Shown here: positions 1 through 11,655 of the stretch, in pieces
Layout: each line of letters opens with the position of its first letter
How positions within the stretch are numbered: the first letter of the stretch is position 1
NCBI RefSeq assembly: GCF_008329985.2
Contig: NZ_CP038437.2
Coordinates: 3,906,001-3,970,000 of the forward strand
Reading direction: 5' to 3'
DNA from: Halomonas binhaiensis
GTDB lineage: Bacteria; Pseudomonadota; Gammaproteobacteria; Pseudomonadales; Halomonadaceae
DNA length: 64,000 nucleotides
Program-made: the position numbers and the translations under genes
Notes under the pieces: generated by a model
Seen by the model: the letters and a program-made list of their open reading frames with translations, nothing else
What the model was told of the DNA's origin: nothing
The model's database searches: none

Positions 1-57
1 GCCGAGACTCAGGTTATACAGTCCGGAGCCGTACCAGAGTGTCAGAATCTTCTCCAT
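1..57 (-). CDS. oadB: Oxaloacetate decarboxylase beta subunit, N-terminal fragment
   Basis: Only the first 19 codons are in the window; the gene continues past the left edge. The frame opens with ATG at 55-57 (complement) and reads MEKILTLWYGSGLYNLSLG, which fits the hydrophobic N-terminus of the sodium-translocating decarboxylase beta subunit. The beta subunit is the membrane-embedded part that decarboxylates carboxybiotin and pumps sodium. The start lies 10 bases past the oadA stop on the same strand, with a GAGGGT Shine-Dalgarno-like stretch between, as expected for an oadGAB operon. Identification rests mostly on gene order. Confidence 0.75.
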   Translation of the reverse strand, partial: MEKILTLWYGSGLYNLSLG

Positions 58-67
58 GAAATGACCC

Positions 68-1876
68 TCAAAGTACGACGAGCGTATCGCCGACGGCGAC
101 ACTATCGCCCTCGGACACCTTGACCGCCGACACAGTGCCGGCATTGGCCGCCCGAATCTCGGTCTCCATCTTCATGGCTTCAAGAATGATCACCACATCA
201 CCTGCGGCCACGCTGTCTCCCGCCGAGACATTGACCTTGAAGATGTTGCCTGCCAATGGCGCCGTGATGGCTTCACCTGAAGATGCCGCGGGCGCCGTCG
301 ACGCTGCAGGTTCCGGCGTGGCGCTGGCCTCACTGATCTGGGTGATATCGCCACCTTCGCTGACTTCGACAACATAGGCACTGCCATTGACCTTGACGGT
401 ATAGGTCTCGGACCCAGCCTCGGACGCCGGCACACGGGAAGCAGCAGGAACCACTGCCTTATTGCTCTCGCCAGCCTCGGGTGCAGGCTCGAAGGCCTCG
501 GGGTTATCACGATTGCTCAGGAACTTGAGGCCAATCTGCGGGAACAGGGCATACGTCAGCACGTCGTCGACTTCCTGCTCCCCCTCAGCCAGACGAATGC
601 CTTCGGCCTTGGCCTTTTCGCGCAACTCGCCGGCCAGCCTGTCCATTTCCGGTGTCAGGTTGTCAGCAGGACGACAGGTGATCGGCTCGCCACCATCCAG
701 TACCCGGCCCTGCAACTCTGTGTTGAAGGAGGAAGGCGCACAACCGTATTCCCCCTTGAGCAGTGCCTGAACTTCCTTGGAAATGGACTTGTAACGCTCG
801 CCCATCATCACATTCATCACAGCCTGGGTGCCGACGATCTGCGATGTCGGTGTGACCAGAGGAATGTAGCCAAGATCCTCGCGCACCCGTGGAATCTCTG
901 CCAGTACCTCATCCAGCTTATCGCCTGCCCCCTGCTCCTTGAGCTGGCTCTCCATGTTGGTCAGCATGCCCCCCGGCACCTGAGCCACCAGGATGCGCGA
1001 GTCGATCCCCCTGAGAGAACCCTCAAAGGCAGCATACTTCTTGCGCACTTCACGGAAATAGGCCGCGATGTCTTCGAGCAGCTCCAGATCCAGGCCGGTA
1101 TCACGCCCGGTACCCTGAAGTATCGCCACCACCGACTCGGTGGGGCTATGCCCATAGGTCATGGACATGGAAGAAATGGCAGTATCGACATTGTCGATGC
1201 CGGCTTCGGCAGCCTTGATGGCCGTCGCAGTGGACATGCCAGTGGTAGCATGACACTGCATGTGGATAGGTATATCAACAGCCTGTTTCAGGCGAGACAC
1301 CAGCTCGAAGGCATCGTAGGGCTTGAGCAGACCTGCCATGTCCTTGATGCACAGGGAGTCCGCTCCCATGGCGGCGATACGCTTGCCAAGCTCCACCCAC
1401 CCTTCCAAGGTATGCACAGGGCTCACGGTGTAGGACATGGTGCCTTGAGCATGCCCCCCGACCTTGCGCACAGCCTGAATAGCACGTTCCAGATTGCGTG
1501 GATCGTTCATGGCATCGAAGACACGGAACACATCCACGCCATTGACCTTGGCTCGCTCGACAAAGCGATCGACCACATCATCGGCATAGTGGCGATAGCC
1601 CAACAGATTCTGCCCACGCAGCAGCATCTGTTGAGGTGTATTGGGCATGGCTTCCTTGAGCGCGCGGATACGTTCCCAGGGATCCTCGCCCAGGTAGCGA
1701 ATACAGGCGTCGAAGGTGGCTCCTCCCCAGGATTCCAGAGACCAGAAGCCAACCTTGTCCAGCTTTTCGGCGATGGGCAGCATGTCATCTAGACGCATGC
1801 GGGTAGCGAACAGCGATTGGTGGGCATCGCGAAGGACGACATCAGTGATGCCGAGCGGGCGTTGAATCTCGCTCAT
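68..1876 (-). CDS. oadA: Oxaloacetate decarboxylase alpha subunit (carboxyltransferase plus biotin domain)
   Basis: This 602-residue protein transfers the carboxyl group of oxaloacetate to its own biotin, giving pyruvate; the beta subunit then releases CO2 and exports sodium. The N-terminal half is a pyruvate-carboxyltransferase TIM barrel (residues about 5-270, starting [12 protein letters not shown] with metal-binding Asp and His residues), followed by the conserved carboxylase domain to about 450. An Ala/Pro/Glu-rich linker (about 470-530) leads to a biotinyl domain with the EAMKMET motif near residue 568, whose Lys carries biotin. Length and domain order match full-length OadA. It lies between oadG and oadB on the same strand. 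Confidence 0.96.
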   Translation of the reverse strand: MSEIQRPLGITDVVLRDAHQSLFATRMRLDDMLPIAEKLDKVGFWSLESWGGATFDACIRYLGEDPWERIRALKEAMPNTPQQMLLRGQNLLGYRHYADDVVDRFVERAKVNGVDVFRVFDAMNDPRNLERAIQAVRKVGGHAQGTMSYTVSPVHTLEGWVELGKRIAAMGADSLCIKDMAGLLKPYDAFELVSRLKQAVDIPIHMQCHATTGMSTATAIKAAEAGIDNVDTAISSMSMTYGHSPTESVVAILQGTGRDTGLDLELLEDIAAYFREVRKKYAAFEGSLRGIDSRILVAQVPGGMLTNMESQLKEQGAGDKLDEVLAEIPRVREDLGYIPLVTPTSQIVGTQAVMNVMMGERYKSISKEVQALLKGEYGCAPSSFNTELQGRVLDGGEPITCRPADNLTPEMDRLAGELREKAKAEGIRLAEGEQEVDDVLTYALFPQIGLKFLSNRDNPEAFEPAPEAGESNKAVVPAASRVPASEAGSETYTVKVNGSAYVVEVSEGGDITQISEASATPEPAASTAPAASSGEAITAPLAGNIFKVNVSAGDSVAAGDVVIILEAMKMETEIRAANAGTVSAVKVSEGDSVAVGDTLVVL

Positions 1877-1987
1877 CGTCGGTTCCTTGAATGTGTTGGA
1901 AGTTATCGTTGAAAGCGTCAGAGAAACCTATGTCCAAGCCATGAGGGCTGCTACAATCGCCGCCCCGTGTAGGCCTGTGGAATCACC

Positions 1988-2236
1988 CTAGCGACGATGG
2001 CGCTGGCGATATTTGTGCACTGCCGCTGAAATCGCGGCGATCAAAGCCTCGTCTTTCTTGCCTGAGACATCAGAAGATTGGCCGGCTACTGCTGGAAGGC
2101 TTGGCTCGGGCTCAGGGAAAAAGCGCCCGAGAACTCGAGACATCAAGGTGGTGGCAATCACCAGCACCGTAAGAAAAACAAAAACGAAGCCCATTCCGAG
2201 CCCCATCAGGGCAAGACCTTCATTTAGCAACGGCAT
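1988..2236 (-). CDS. oadG: Oxaloacetate decarboxylase gamma subunit
   Basis: A protein of 82 residues with one transmembrane helix (about residues 8-32, GMGFVFVFLTVLVIATTLM), a Pro/Ser-rich linker and a short basic C-terminal helix ending HKYRQRHRR. OadG anchors the alpha subunit to the membrane beta subunit and helps assembly of the sodium pump. It is the first gene of oadGAB, about 110 bases before oadA. Family members are short and poorly conserved, so the assignment depends on topology, size and position next to oadA, which together are convincing. Confidence 0.88.
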   Translation of the reverse strand: MPLLNEGLALMGLGMGFVFVFLTVLVIATTLMSRVLGRFFPEPEPSLPAVAGQSSDVSGKKDEALIAAISAAVHKYRQRHRR

Positions 2237-2371
2237 TCAGAATCCTCCGGATTAGCGCAAGAAAACTCTTCGAGTTGTCGTGATTTTCGCAAAATTGCCG
2301 TATTTATAACGAATTCATTGTTATAGCCTGCCACATTCCCGGCCCGTGACAATGGCGTAAAGGTAGCAGCT

Positions 2372-3463
2372 TTGGTTGTTAAATTACTACATAATGACCA
2401 GGGCCTAGACAAAGGTCGTATAGGTCTAGCACCCATGGAAGGCGTCATCGACGCTCACTGCCGCGACCTGCTCACCCGCGAAGCAGGCTTTGACTGGACC
2501 GTCACCGAGTTCGTCCGCGTTGTCGACGCGCGCCTGCCACCCCGTGTCTTCTATAAACACTGCCCAGAGCTGCTGCACAAAAACTGCCCAGAGCTGTTGC
2601 ACAAAAACCGCTCAGGGCTGTTGCATAAAAACCGCTCAGGGCTGTTGAACCCACCCGCAACACCCTCCGGAATCCCTGTACATCTGCAACTGCTGGGGTC
2701 GGATCCAGATGCCCTGGCTGCCAATGCTCATCAGGCACTACGCCTGGGAGCCATCAGCCTGGACCTGAACTTTGGCTGCCCGGCCAAGCTCGTCAACCGT
2801 CATGACGGCGGGGCCTCCATGCTACGCGACCCAGAGCGCCTCTACCGTGCCGTGGACGCCGTCCAGAGTGCCGTAGGCGACCACATCCCGGTGACCGCCA
2901 AGATCCGCCTGGGATTCTCCGACCGCCGACTGGCTCTGGCTTGCGCTCAGGCCGCAGAAGCCGGAGGCGCCGCACAACTGGTGGTACATGCCCGCACCCG
3001 CAACGAAGGCTATCGCCCTCCGGCTCACTGGGAGTGGATCGGGCGCATCCGAACCCGACTTTCCATACCTGTCGTCGCCAATGGCGACATATGGAGTCTA
3101 GAAGATTACTGGAAAGCCAGAACTCTCTCGGGTTGCCGCGATGTCATGCTTGGGCGCGGCGCCTTGGCCGACCCCTGGCTGGCCCCTCGCATTCGCCACT
3201 GGCAGCTCACCGGGCATCGCCTGCCACCGACCAGCTGGCCCCAGCGCGCTAGCCTGCTCAGTGCATATGCTGCAATGCAGCGTAATACACTACCAGACAA
3301 AGTAGTAGTCTCGCTATTGAAGCAATGGCTGAATCACATGCGCGCTCGAAACCCCGAAGCCGCCCAACGTTTCCAGGCTTTGCGCCGCATTACTGATCTC
3401 GACACCTTCCTCGACGGACTCAACCAACCGACGCCCTCGGCCATTGCCGTCGGCCAGTCATGA
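2372..3463 (+). CDS. dusC: tRNA-dihydrouridine(16) synthase DusC with an in-frame tandem repeat
   Basis: A flavoenzyme that reduces uridine 16 in the D-loop of tRNA. The FMN-barrel signatures are present: LAPMEGV at the N-terminus, TEFVRVVDA, QLLG, LNFGCPAK with the catalytic Cys, VVHARTRNEGY, and ANGDIW with GRGAL for phosphate binding. The 363 residues exceed the roughly 315 of E. coli DusC. Part of the excess is a 24-base unit repeated almost four times at 2561-2650, duplicating the native segment CPELLHKN after PPRVFYKH and before the conserved TPSG. The best start is TTG at 2372, preceded by AAAGG; no upstream in-frame ATG was found and the ATG at 2434 would cut into the LAPMEGV motif. 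It is transcribed divergently from oadG. Confidence 0.93.
   Translation: MVVKLLHNDQGLDKGRIGLAPMEGVIDAHCRDLLTREAGFDWTVTEFVRVVDARLPPRVFYKHCPELLHKNCPELLHKNRSGLLHKNRSGLLNPPATPSGIPVHLQLLGSDPDALAANAHQALRLGAISLDLNFGCPAKLVNRHDGGASMLRDPERLYRAVDAVQSAVGDHIPVTAKIRLGFSDRRLALACAQAAEAGGAAQLVVHARTRNEGYRPPAHWEWIGRIRTRLSIPVVANGDIWSLEDYWKARTLSGCRDVMLGRGALADPWLAPRIRHWQLTGHRLPPTSWPQRASLLSAYAAMQRNTLPDKVVVSLLKQWLNHMRARNPEAAQRFQALRRITDLDTFLDGLNQPTPSAIAVGQS
2561..2650 (+). repeat. 24-bp in-frame tandem repeat inside dusC
   Basis: Units begin at 2561, 2585, 2609 and 2633 (the last partial). Each full unit encodes eight residues: CPELLHKN, CPELLHKN, RSGLLHKN, then RSGLLNPP running back into normal sequence. Units 1-2 differ by one base, and units 3-4 share a second variant, which suggests at least two duplication steps. 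All units are multiples of three, so the frame is kept. Confidence 0.95.
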
Positions 3464-3531
3464 ACATGAAAGTCCTCCCCGCTACCTACGCACAATCCTT
3501 CAGGGATTATTTGACTGCCAGGGAGAGGTCA

Positions 3532-3568
3532 CTGATGACATTACTGCTGATGACCTTACTGCTGACCG
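3532..3568 (+). repeat. 15-bp tandem repeat between dusC and dbpA
   Basis: The unit tgatgacattactgc recurs with one change and then partially, in the short convergent gap (3464-3594) between the dusC and dbpA stops. It makes no good terminator hairpin. It is one of many short tandem duplications in this window. Confidence 0.8.
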
Positions 3569-3594
3569 CATTTCGGGGCATATTGGCCTAGCGC

Positions 3595-4998
3595 TCAGAC
3601 ACCCACAATCCGCGCGCGGAATTTACGGCCTTTCAGCTTTCCATTGGCAAGCTTGCCCAGCGCCTTTTTGGCGACCTCTCGCTCCACCGCTACAAAAGTA
3701 GAGAAATCAAACAACTGAATTTTTCCGATCTGAGCTGCGTCAATACCACCCTCCCCAGTCAGCGCACCAACAACATCCCCTGCACGCACCTTCTGCTTCT
3801 TGCCACCATCGATCTGCAGCGTAGACATCACCGGCCGTGAAGCCACAAAGCCCTTGGGCAACGGCGGAACTTCCTGCAGCGTTATTGACTGCTGCGTCAA
3901 CGCCTCCAACCGCTCCAGCTTGTAGATCTCCTTCTTGCTGACCAGCGACAGCGCCACACCCTTCTGTCCCGCCCGCCCGGTGCGACCGACCCGGTGCACA
4001 TGCACCTCCGGGTCTCGTGAGAGGTGGTAGTTCACCACCACAGGCAACTCCTCAATATCCAGCCCGCGCGCGGCCACATCCGTCGCCACCAGAACGGAAG
4101 CGCTGCCGTTGGCAAACAGCACCAGCGTACAATCACGATCCTTCTGCTCCATATCTCCATGGAGCGCGAGCGCAGAGACGCCGGCACGCTTCAGCGCCTG
4201 CGCAGCCTCATCGGCTTCCTTCCTGGTATTGCAGAAAACCAGTGCCGATGAAACATCGAAATTGGCCAGCAACTGATATAGCGCTGCAGGCCGCTCCTCG
4301 TTGTTCTCCACCTGGTAGTATTTCTGCTCGATCGTGTTCTGGGTGTGCGCCGAGGTGACTTCCACCTTGACTGGATTGCGCAGCACCCGCGTCGCCAATG
4401 CATCGATGGTGTTAGGGTATGTGGCTGAAAACAGCAGCGTCTGCCGCTGCGATGGCAACTCCGCCAGAATCTGGTCCAGCACTGCCTGAAAACCCATATC
4501 CAGCATCCGGTCCGCTTCGTCCAGCACAAGAGTCTGCACCCCTTGCAGATCGAGATTACCCTTGCGTAGATGATCTTCAATTCGCCCGGGCGTACCCACC
4601 ACGATATGCGCCCCATGCTTGAGCGAGCCGACCTGCGGCCCGAAGGGCATACCGCCACATAGCGTCAGGATCTTGATGTTATGAATAGTCCGCGCCAGCT
4701 TGCGCAACTCCCTTGCCACCTGGTCCGCCAGCTCGCGGGTAGGACACAATACCAGTGCCTGCACTCGGAATTGCCCTACCTGCAGCTTGTGCAGCAGGCC
4801 CAGACCAAAGGTCACGGTCTTGCCTGAGCCGGTCCTGGCCTGGCCGATCACATCCCGCCCATCCATAATCGCCGGCAGCGCAGCGGCCTGAATTTCCGTC
4901 AGGCGGGTATAGCCGAGATCCTCCAGGTTTGTCAGCAGAGACTGCTGTAGTGGCAGGGACTGGAAATCGCGTGGGTGGTTGGTGTCAGAGGTTGTCAA
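3595..4998 (-). CDS. dbpA: ATP-dependent 23S rRNA helicase DbpA
   Basis: A DEAD-box RNA helicase of 467 residues that acts in large-subunit ribosome assembly by binding hairpin 92 of 23S rRNA. Visible motifs are the Q motif (TEIQAAALP), Walker A ARTGSGKT (54-61), PTRELA, TPGR, VLDEADRML, SAT, and ARGLDIEELP with HRVGRTGRAG in the second RecA domain. The C-terminal 75 residues (from about 392, including QKVRAGDVVGALT and IGKIQLFDF) form the DbpA-type RNA-binding domain that separates it from RhlE, SrmB and other paralogues. It appears monocistronic, convergent with dusC. Confidence 0.95.
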   Translation of the reverse strand: MTTSDTNHPRDFQSLPLQQSLLTNLEDLGYTRLTEIQAAALPAIMDGRDVIGQARTGSGKTVTFGLGLLHKLQVGQFRVQALVLCPTRELADQVARELRKLARTIHNIKILTLCGGMPFGPQVGSLKHGAHIVVGTPGRIEDHLRKGNLDLQGVQTLVLDEADRMLDMGFQAVLDQILAELPSQRQTLLFSATYPNTIDALATRVLRNPVKVEVTSAHTQNTIEQKYYQVENNEERPAALYQLLANFDVSSALVFCNTRKEADEAAQALKRAGVSALALHGDMEQKDRDCTLVLFANGSASVLVATDVAARGLDIEELPVVVNYHLSRDPEVHVHRVGRTGRAGQKGVALSLVSKKEIYKLERLEALTQQSITLQEVPPLPKGFVASRPVMSTLQIDGGKKQKVRAGDVVGALTGEGGIDAAQIGKIQLFDFSTFVAVEREVAKKALGKLANGKLKGRKFRARIVGV

Positions 4999-5188
4999 AG
5001 CAGGGACTCATTTGGTTTGGTTTGGAAGGCGAGAGGGAGGGCAGCGCATTGTAGGTTAGCGCGGGGCAATCTTCTGGTGGAAATGAGCGTGAGCCGCATT
5101 GGGCTCATTCCGGTTCCCTGCCCTTACCCCAGGCAGCCTTCGCCACCGGGGCACGGTGCATACTGTTGGCGGCAAACACACCGAGGAA

Positions 5189-5207
5189 GCGTGTCAGGTT
5201 GACACGC
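5189..5207 (-). terminator. Stem-loop between the RIO kinase gene and dbpA
   Basis: An 8-bp perfect inverted repeat (gcgtgtca / tgacacgc) with a 3-base loop sits about 30 bases past the stop of the RIO kinase gene. There is no U-tract, so it may be only an mRNA 3' structure. Confidence 0.35.
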
Positions 5208-5235
5208 GGCTTGAGCACAAGGGCCGATAGGCTCG

Positions 5236-6105
5236 TCAATCGTCGTTCTGTTCATCCCAGGTCGGCGCCATGCGCTCGGCCTGCTCTTCACGCACGTCAT
5301 CAATGACGGCCATCAGATTCCCGACATCGACACTGGTCGTGTCATGTTCAAAATGCCCAGTAAGGGAGCTGTCCGGGTGCAGCTCACCCGCCTCATAGAG
5401 CGCCCAGACCTCCTTGCCGTAATCGGTAGACAATAGCTCCGGAGCGAAACGGCCGAAATAGGCGCGCATATTGTCGACATCGCGCTCCAGCATCATGGCA
5501 GCGCTGTTGTTGCCGGCAGCATCCACCGCCTGGGGCAAATCGATGATCACCGGGCCGTGGCGGTCCACCAGCACGTTGAACTCGGAAAGGTCACCATGTA
5601 CCAGGCCGGCACACAACATGCGCACGACATCGGCCATCACCTGGCCGTGGTAGTCGCGGGCCTGCTCCGCGCTCAGCGTGACATCATCCAGCCTCGGGGC
5701 GGCGTAACCCTCGCCGTCGGATACCAGCTCCATCAGCAGTACGCCATTGACGAAGCCGTATGGCCGAGGGACGCGAACGCCGGCCGACGCCAGCCGATAC
5801 AGGGCATCGACTTCAGCATTCAGCCAGGCCTGTTCATGTTCTTTCTGGCCGTAGCGAGACTTCTTCGACATCGCACGTGCACGGCGACTGTTGCGCACCT
5901 TGCGGCCTTCCTGGTACTGCACCGCTTGCTTGAAGCTGCGCTGCCTGGCTTCCTTGAAAACCTTGGCACAGCGCAAGTCGCTACCGCAGCGCACCACATA
6001 CACCTGCGCTTCCTTGCCGCTCATCAACTGGGCGATGACTTCATCGATCATGCCATCATCGACCAGCGGTTGTAATCTCTTGGGTACTTTCATGGTTCTT
6101 GGCAA
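5236..6105 (-). CDS. RIO1-family serine/threonine protein kinase
   Basis: A 289-residue atypical protein kinase of the RIO family, similar to the type seen in Pseudomonas (PA4780-like). The N-terminal lobe has LMSGKEAQVYVVR (a glycine-rich loop replacement) and the ATP-binding Lys in RCAKVFKE. The catalytic loop is LVHGDLSEFNVLV (Asp and Asn), and the metal-binding motif is IIDLPQAVD. In archaea and eukaryotes RIO kinases act in ribosome maturation; bacterial substrates are unclear. The basic stretch around residues 65-90 (RKVRNSRRARAMSKKSRYGQ) is usual for the family. It stands alone between dbpA and the tRNA cluster. Confidence 0.9.
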   Translation of the reverse strand: MPRTMKVPKRLQPLVDDGMIDEVIAQLMSGKEAQVYVVRCGSDLRCAKVFKEARQRSFKQAVQYQEGRKVRNSRRARAMSKKSRYGQKEHEQAWLNAEVDALYRLASAGVRVPRPYGFVNGVLLMELVSDGEGYAAPRLDDVTLSAEQARDYHGQVMADVVRMLCAGLVHGDLSEFNVLVDRHGPVIIDLPQAVDAAGNNSAAMMLERDVDNMRAYFGRFAPELLSTDYGKEVWALYEAGELHPDSSLTGHFEHDTTSVDVGNLMAVIDDVREEQAERMAPTWDEQNDD

Positions 6106-6464
6106 TCCGTCCTATTCGGTCCTGAATTCAACCAATAAGTACAGCACCCGCTGCATCCAGGGTTCCCGAGTTTGCACCCAGAAAAACCTGCGCCGGTGTC
6201 CGAGACGCTTTCGTGGGCGATTGTTCAGCTTGTTTACCGATCATCGTACCTCGGCCTTGCACCCCACACCTCTTCGGAAGCACCTCTTCGGAAAGTACCG
6301 CCACAACAGGCCTTCACGACACCTTCGCTCTTCAGACTTCACCTCGCAATGGCCCCTTACCGCTCGACCAGCACTACCCACTGCTCGGCGTGCTGGGGGA
6401 ATCCCCCCAGCACCTCTCTCAAGACCAGCGCCAGTCAAGGCGCTATGGGCTATGCCTAGCGCGC
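6106..6464. other. Non-coding stretch between the RIO kinase and tRNA terminators
   Basis: About 360 bases with no convincing gene. Open frames on both strands overlap each other, lack ribosome binding sites and match no family I recognise. The right end carries the terminators of the tRNA transcript; the left end should hold the RIO kinase promoter. Confidence 0.6.
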
Positions 6465-6490
6465 AAAAAAACACCCTCACAAGGAGGGTG
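6465..6490 (-). terminator. Rho-independent terminator, second in tandem after the tRNA genes
   Basis: On the minus strand the stem caccctc / gagggtg (7 bp) is followed by a run of seven T. It lies about 60 bases past the first terminator, so the tRNA transcript has a tandem stop. Confidence 0.8.
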
Positions 6491-6544
6491 GACAAACGAT
6501 CGCGACCAGACAGCAACTCCGTCCGCCAACCGGTCAGCAAAAAC

Positions 6545-6573
6545 AGAAAACCCGCCCTCATCGAGGACGGGTA
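6545..6573 (-). terminator. Rho-independent terminator after tRNA-Arg
   Basis: On the minus strand cccgtcctc pairs with gagggcggg (one G-U pair) across a short loop and is followed by TTTTCTGTTTTT. It starts just past the 3' end of the distal tRNA-Arg gene. Confidence 0.85.
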
Positions 6574-6580
6574 GGAATCT

Positions 6581-6657
6581 GGCGCGCCCGGGAGGATTCG
6601 AACCTCCGACCACCTGATTCGTAGTCAGGTACTCTATCCAGCTGAGCTACGGGCGCG
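6581..6657 (-). tRNA. tRNA-Arg (anticodon ACG), distal copy
   Basis: A 77-base cloverleaf on the minus strand. The acceptor stem GCGCCCG/CGGGCGC, D arm AGCTCAGCTGGATAGAGT, anticodon loop CTACGAA (anticodon ACG, read as ICG after deamination), and T arm GGTTCGAATCC are all visible. The 3' CCA is encoded (tgg at 6581-6583). It decodes CGU/CGC/CGA and is identical to the next copy. Confidence 0.97.
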
Positions 6658-6702
6658 TAGGCAATGCGAGTCAATAACACAAGCACTGCAATGATGTATA
6701 AA

Positions 6703-6779
6703 TGGCGCGCCCGGGAGGATTCGAACCTCCGACCACCTGATTCGTAGTCAGGTACTCTATCCAGCTGAGCTACGGGCGC
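6703..6779 (-). tRNA. tRNA-Arg (anticodon ACG), proximal copy
   Basis: An identical 77-base duplicate of the neighbouring tRNA-Arg, with encoded CCA. The 45 bases between the copies are unrelated spacer. Both copies and tRNA-Ser probably come from one transcript. Confidence 0.97.
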
Positions 6780-6848
6780 ATACCTACATCTGATACCACA
6801 TCTAACATGTACCAACTTCGAGATCAGTTCTCAGAAAGAACTTGAGCC

Positions 6849-6945
<97 letters not shown>

Positions 6946-7034
6946 CTCATCGGCACGGTGCGTATCCTACCGATATCCCAAGGCTTTGTCCAGCCTAATG
7001 ATAAAAAATCTTCTCACCAGGCCAGGCAGCAGCA

Positions 7035-7238
7035 TCATTCACCGCTGTCCCCATCGGTGGTGCCACCACCGGCCTTTTCACGCTGGATTCTCTGGTAGAT
7101 CTCTTCGCGATGCACCGCAACATCCTTCGGGGCATTAACGCCGATACGCACCTGGTTTCCCTTGACCCCAAGAACAGTGACTGTGATGTCATCACCAATC
7201 ATCAGGGTTTCGCCAACGCGGCGGGTCAGGATAAGCAT
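7035..7238 (-). CDS. csrA: Carbon storage regulator CsrA/RsmA
   Basis: A 67-residue dimeric RNA-binding protein that controls translation and stability of mRNAs through GGA motifs. The sequence opens [16 protein letters not shown] and has the RNA-contacting [12 protein letters not shown] region typical of CsrA. AAGGAG sits just before the ATG. The order lysC-csrA-tRNA-Ser-tRNA-Arg is common in gammaproteobacteria. The C-terminal tail ([14 protein letters not shown]) is an ordinary variable end. Confidence 0.97.
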   Translation of the reverse strand: MLILTRRVGETLMIGDDITVTVLGVKGNQVRIGVNAPKDVAVHREEIYQRIQREKAGGGTTDGDSGE

Positions 7239-7436
7239 GACTGATCTCCTTCTCAGACCAATAACGAGAGTCGCTTCAACACCCCAGGCTCAGCCGAGAC
7301 AACTCTATATAATTATGTAAATTGCAGGCGACAACGACTCATGACACCTGATTGTCCCGTTTAAGGGAAGCCCAGACATCACTTTAGGATATCCAGGCCT
7401 ACCTTAAGCGTAGAAGGTGTACGCGATGGCGGAAGC

Positions 7437-8687
7437 TTATTCGCTCTCGATATCAGCTTTGTCGAGACCAAAAGCACTATGCAGGGCCCGAACCGCCAGT
7501 TCCATCTGCTTTTCATCGATCACAACAGAGATCTTGATTTCAGACGTGGAGACCATGCGAATATTGATGTTCTCTTCAGACAACACCTTGAACATCTTGG
7601 AAGCGACACCTGCATGAGAGCGCATGCCAACACCCACCAAGGATACCTTGGCAATGTTATCGTCGCCACGCAGCTCACCACCACCAAGATCCGGAATTAC
7701 CTGTTCTTCAAGGATGCGCATGGTCTGCTTGTAGTCACCCTTGGCCACAGTGAAGGTGAAATCCGTGTAATCACCAGCCGGAGCAACATTCTGGACAATC
7801 ATGTCCACTTCAATGTTGGCATCGGCAATCGGACCCAGGATACGAGATGCCACACCAGGCACATCAGGAGTATTCAACAGGGTCAGCTTGGCTTCATTAG
7901 CGGTGAAGGCGATACCGGAGATCAGCGGTTCTTCCATAGAGTCCTCGTCTTGTTCTGAGTCTGCAACAATCAGGGTGCCGGGACCGTCCTCGAAGCTGGA
8001 CAGCACACGCAGCGGAACATTGTACTTGCCGGCAAATTCAACCGAACGAATCTGCAATACCTTGGAGCCGAGGCTGGCCAGCTCGAGCATTTCCTCGACA
8101 GTAATGGTATCCAGGCGCTGGGCCTTGGAGCAGACGCGCGGGTCAGTCGTATAGACACCATCTACATCGGTGTAGATCTGGCACTCGTCGGCCTTCAGGG
8201 CTGCAGCCAACGCCACACCGGTCGTGTCGGACCCCCCACGCCCCAAGGTGGTGATGTTGCCTTCTTCATCAACCCCTTGAAAACCGGCCACTACCACAAC
8301 ACGACCTTCATCCAGGTCCTCGCGCATTTCATCGGTTTCGATGCGCTGAATACGTGCCTTGGTATGGGCACTGTCGGTGAGAATGCCTACCTGCGATCCA
8401 GTGTAGGAAGTAGCGGGCACACCAAGCTTGTGCAACGCCATGGCCAACAGAGAGATCGTCACCTGCTCACCGGTGGATACCAGCATGTCCATCTCGCGAG
8501 GCGTCGGATCTTCGTTGATCTCGTTGGCTAGACCAATCAAGCGGTTGGTTTCACCACTCATGGCTGAAAGCACGACCACCACCTGATGGCCTGCGTCACG
8601 AAAGCCCTTGACCTTCTCGGCAACCGCTTTGATCCGCTCGACAGAGCCGACTGAAGTACCACCGAATTTCTGTACGTATAGTGCCAT
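7437..8687 (-). CDS. lysC: Aspartate kinase (single-function, two ACT domains)
   Basis: Phosphorylates aspartate, the first step toward lysine, threonine, methionine and, in halophiles, ectoine. The 416-residue protein has the kinase domain at about 1-245 (KFGGTSVGS at the N-terminus, GRGGSDTTGVALAAAL) and two C-terminal ACT domains at about 265-335 and 345-405 (VGVGMRSHAGVASKMF), the usual site of feedback control. It lacks a homoserine dehydrogenase part. It lies between alaS and csrA on the same strand, the classic gammaproteobacterial order. GAGGAAAT precedes the ATG at a rather long spacing. Confidence 0.96.
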   Translation of the reverse strand: MALYVQKFGGTSVGSVERIKAVAEKVKGFRDAGHQVVVVLSAMSGETNRLIGLANEINEDPTPREMDMLVSTGEQVTISLLAMALHKLGVPATSYTGSQVGILTDSAHTKARIQRIETDEMREDLDEGRVVVVAGFQGVDEEGNITTLGRGGSDTTGVALAAALKADECQIYTDVDGVYTTDPRVCSKAQRLDTITVEEMLELASLGSKVLQIRSVEFAGKYNVPLRVLSSFEDGPGTLIVADSEQDEDSMEEPLISGIAFTANEAKLTLLNTPDVPGVASRILGPIADANIEVDMIVQNVAPAGDYTDFTFTVAKGDYKQTMRILEEQVIPDLGGGELRGDDNIAKVSLVGVGMRSHAGVASKMFKVLSEENINIRMVSTSEIKISVVIDEKQMELAVRALHSAFGLDKADIESE

Positions 8688-8810
8688 ATATGCCGATTTC
8701 CTCGCTCGCTGTACTGTTCAGGAAGCCCGGGCTGATCTGCACTGTTGCCAGCACATCCAGCAAGCCCCCATGTATGAATGAACTCTTGTATCGAGTGTCG
8801 TCAGAGGCAG

Positions 8811-8845
8811 AAAAAAGGCCGGGGAGCCACAACGTCTTCCCGGCC
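8811..8845 (-). terminator. Rho-independent terminator after alaS
   Basis: Minus strand GGCCGGG...CCCGGCC stem with an 18-20 base interior, followed by six T. It overlaps the alaS stop region, so it ends the alaS transcript and isolates lysC. Confidence 0.75.
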
Positions 8846-8852
8846 ATCAGGC

Positions 8853-11459
<2,607 letters not shown>

Positions 11460-11655
11460 GAAATATCCGTGGCGATGAGCGGGGTACGCGTCGAGCCCAC
11501 GGCACGCTGCCGAGGCACGCCGACGACCTCACGGGGGTGAACTCAGCAGGAAACGAGCCTGCGATTTCAGGACCCCAAGGTGTCGAAAGGGGGAATATTA
11601 TAACGCAGATGTCAAGCGACTAAAGTGGCGGGGCCATTGAAAGTCATTAAAACAC

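Noticed and set aside
6241..6561. Open frame between the RIO kinase and tRNA genes
   Set aside because: It overlaps both terminators of the tRNA transcript and matches no family.
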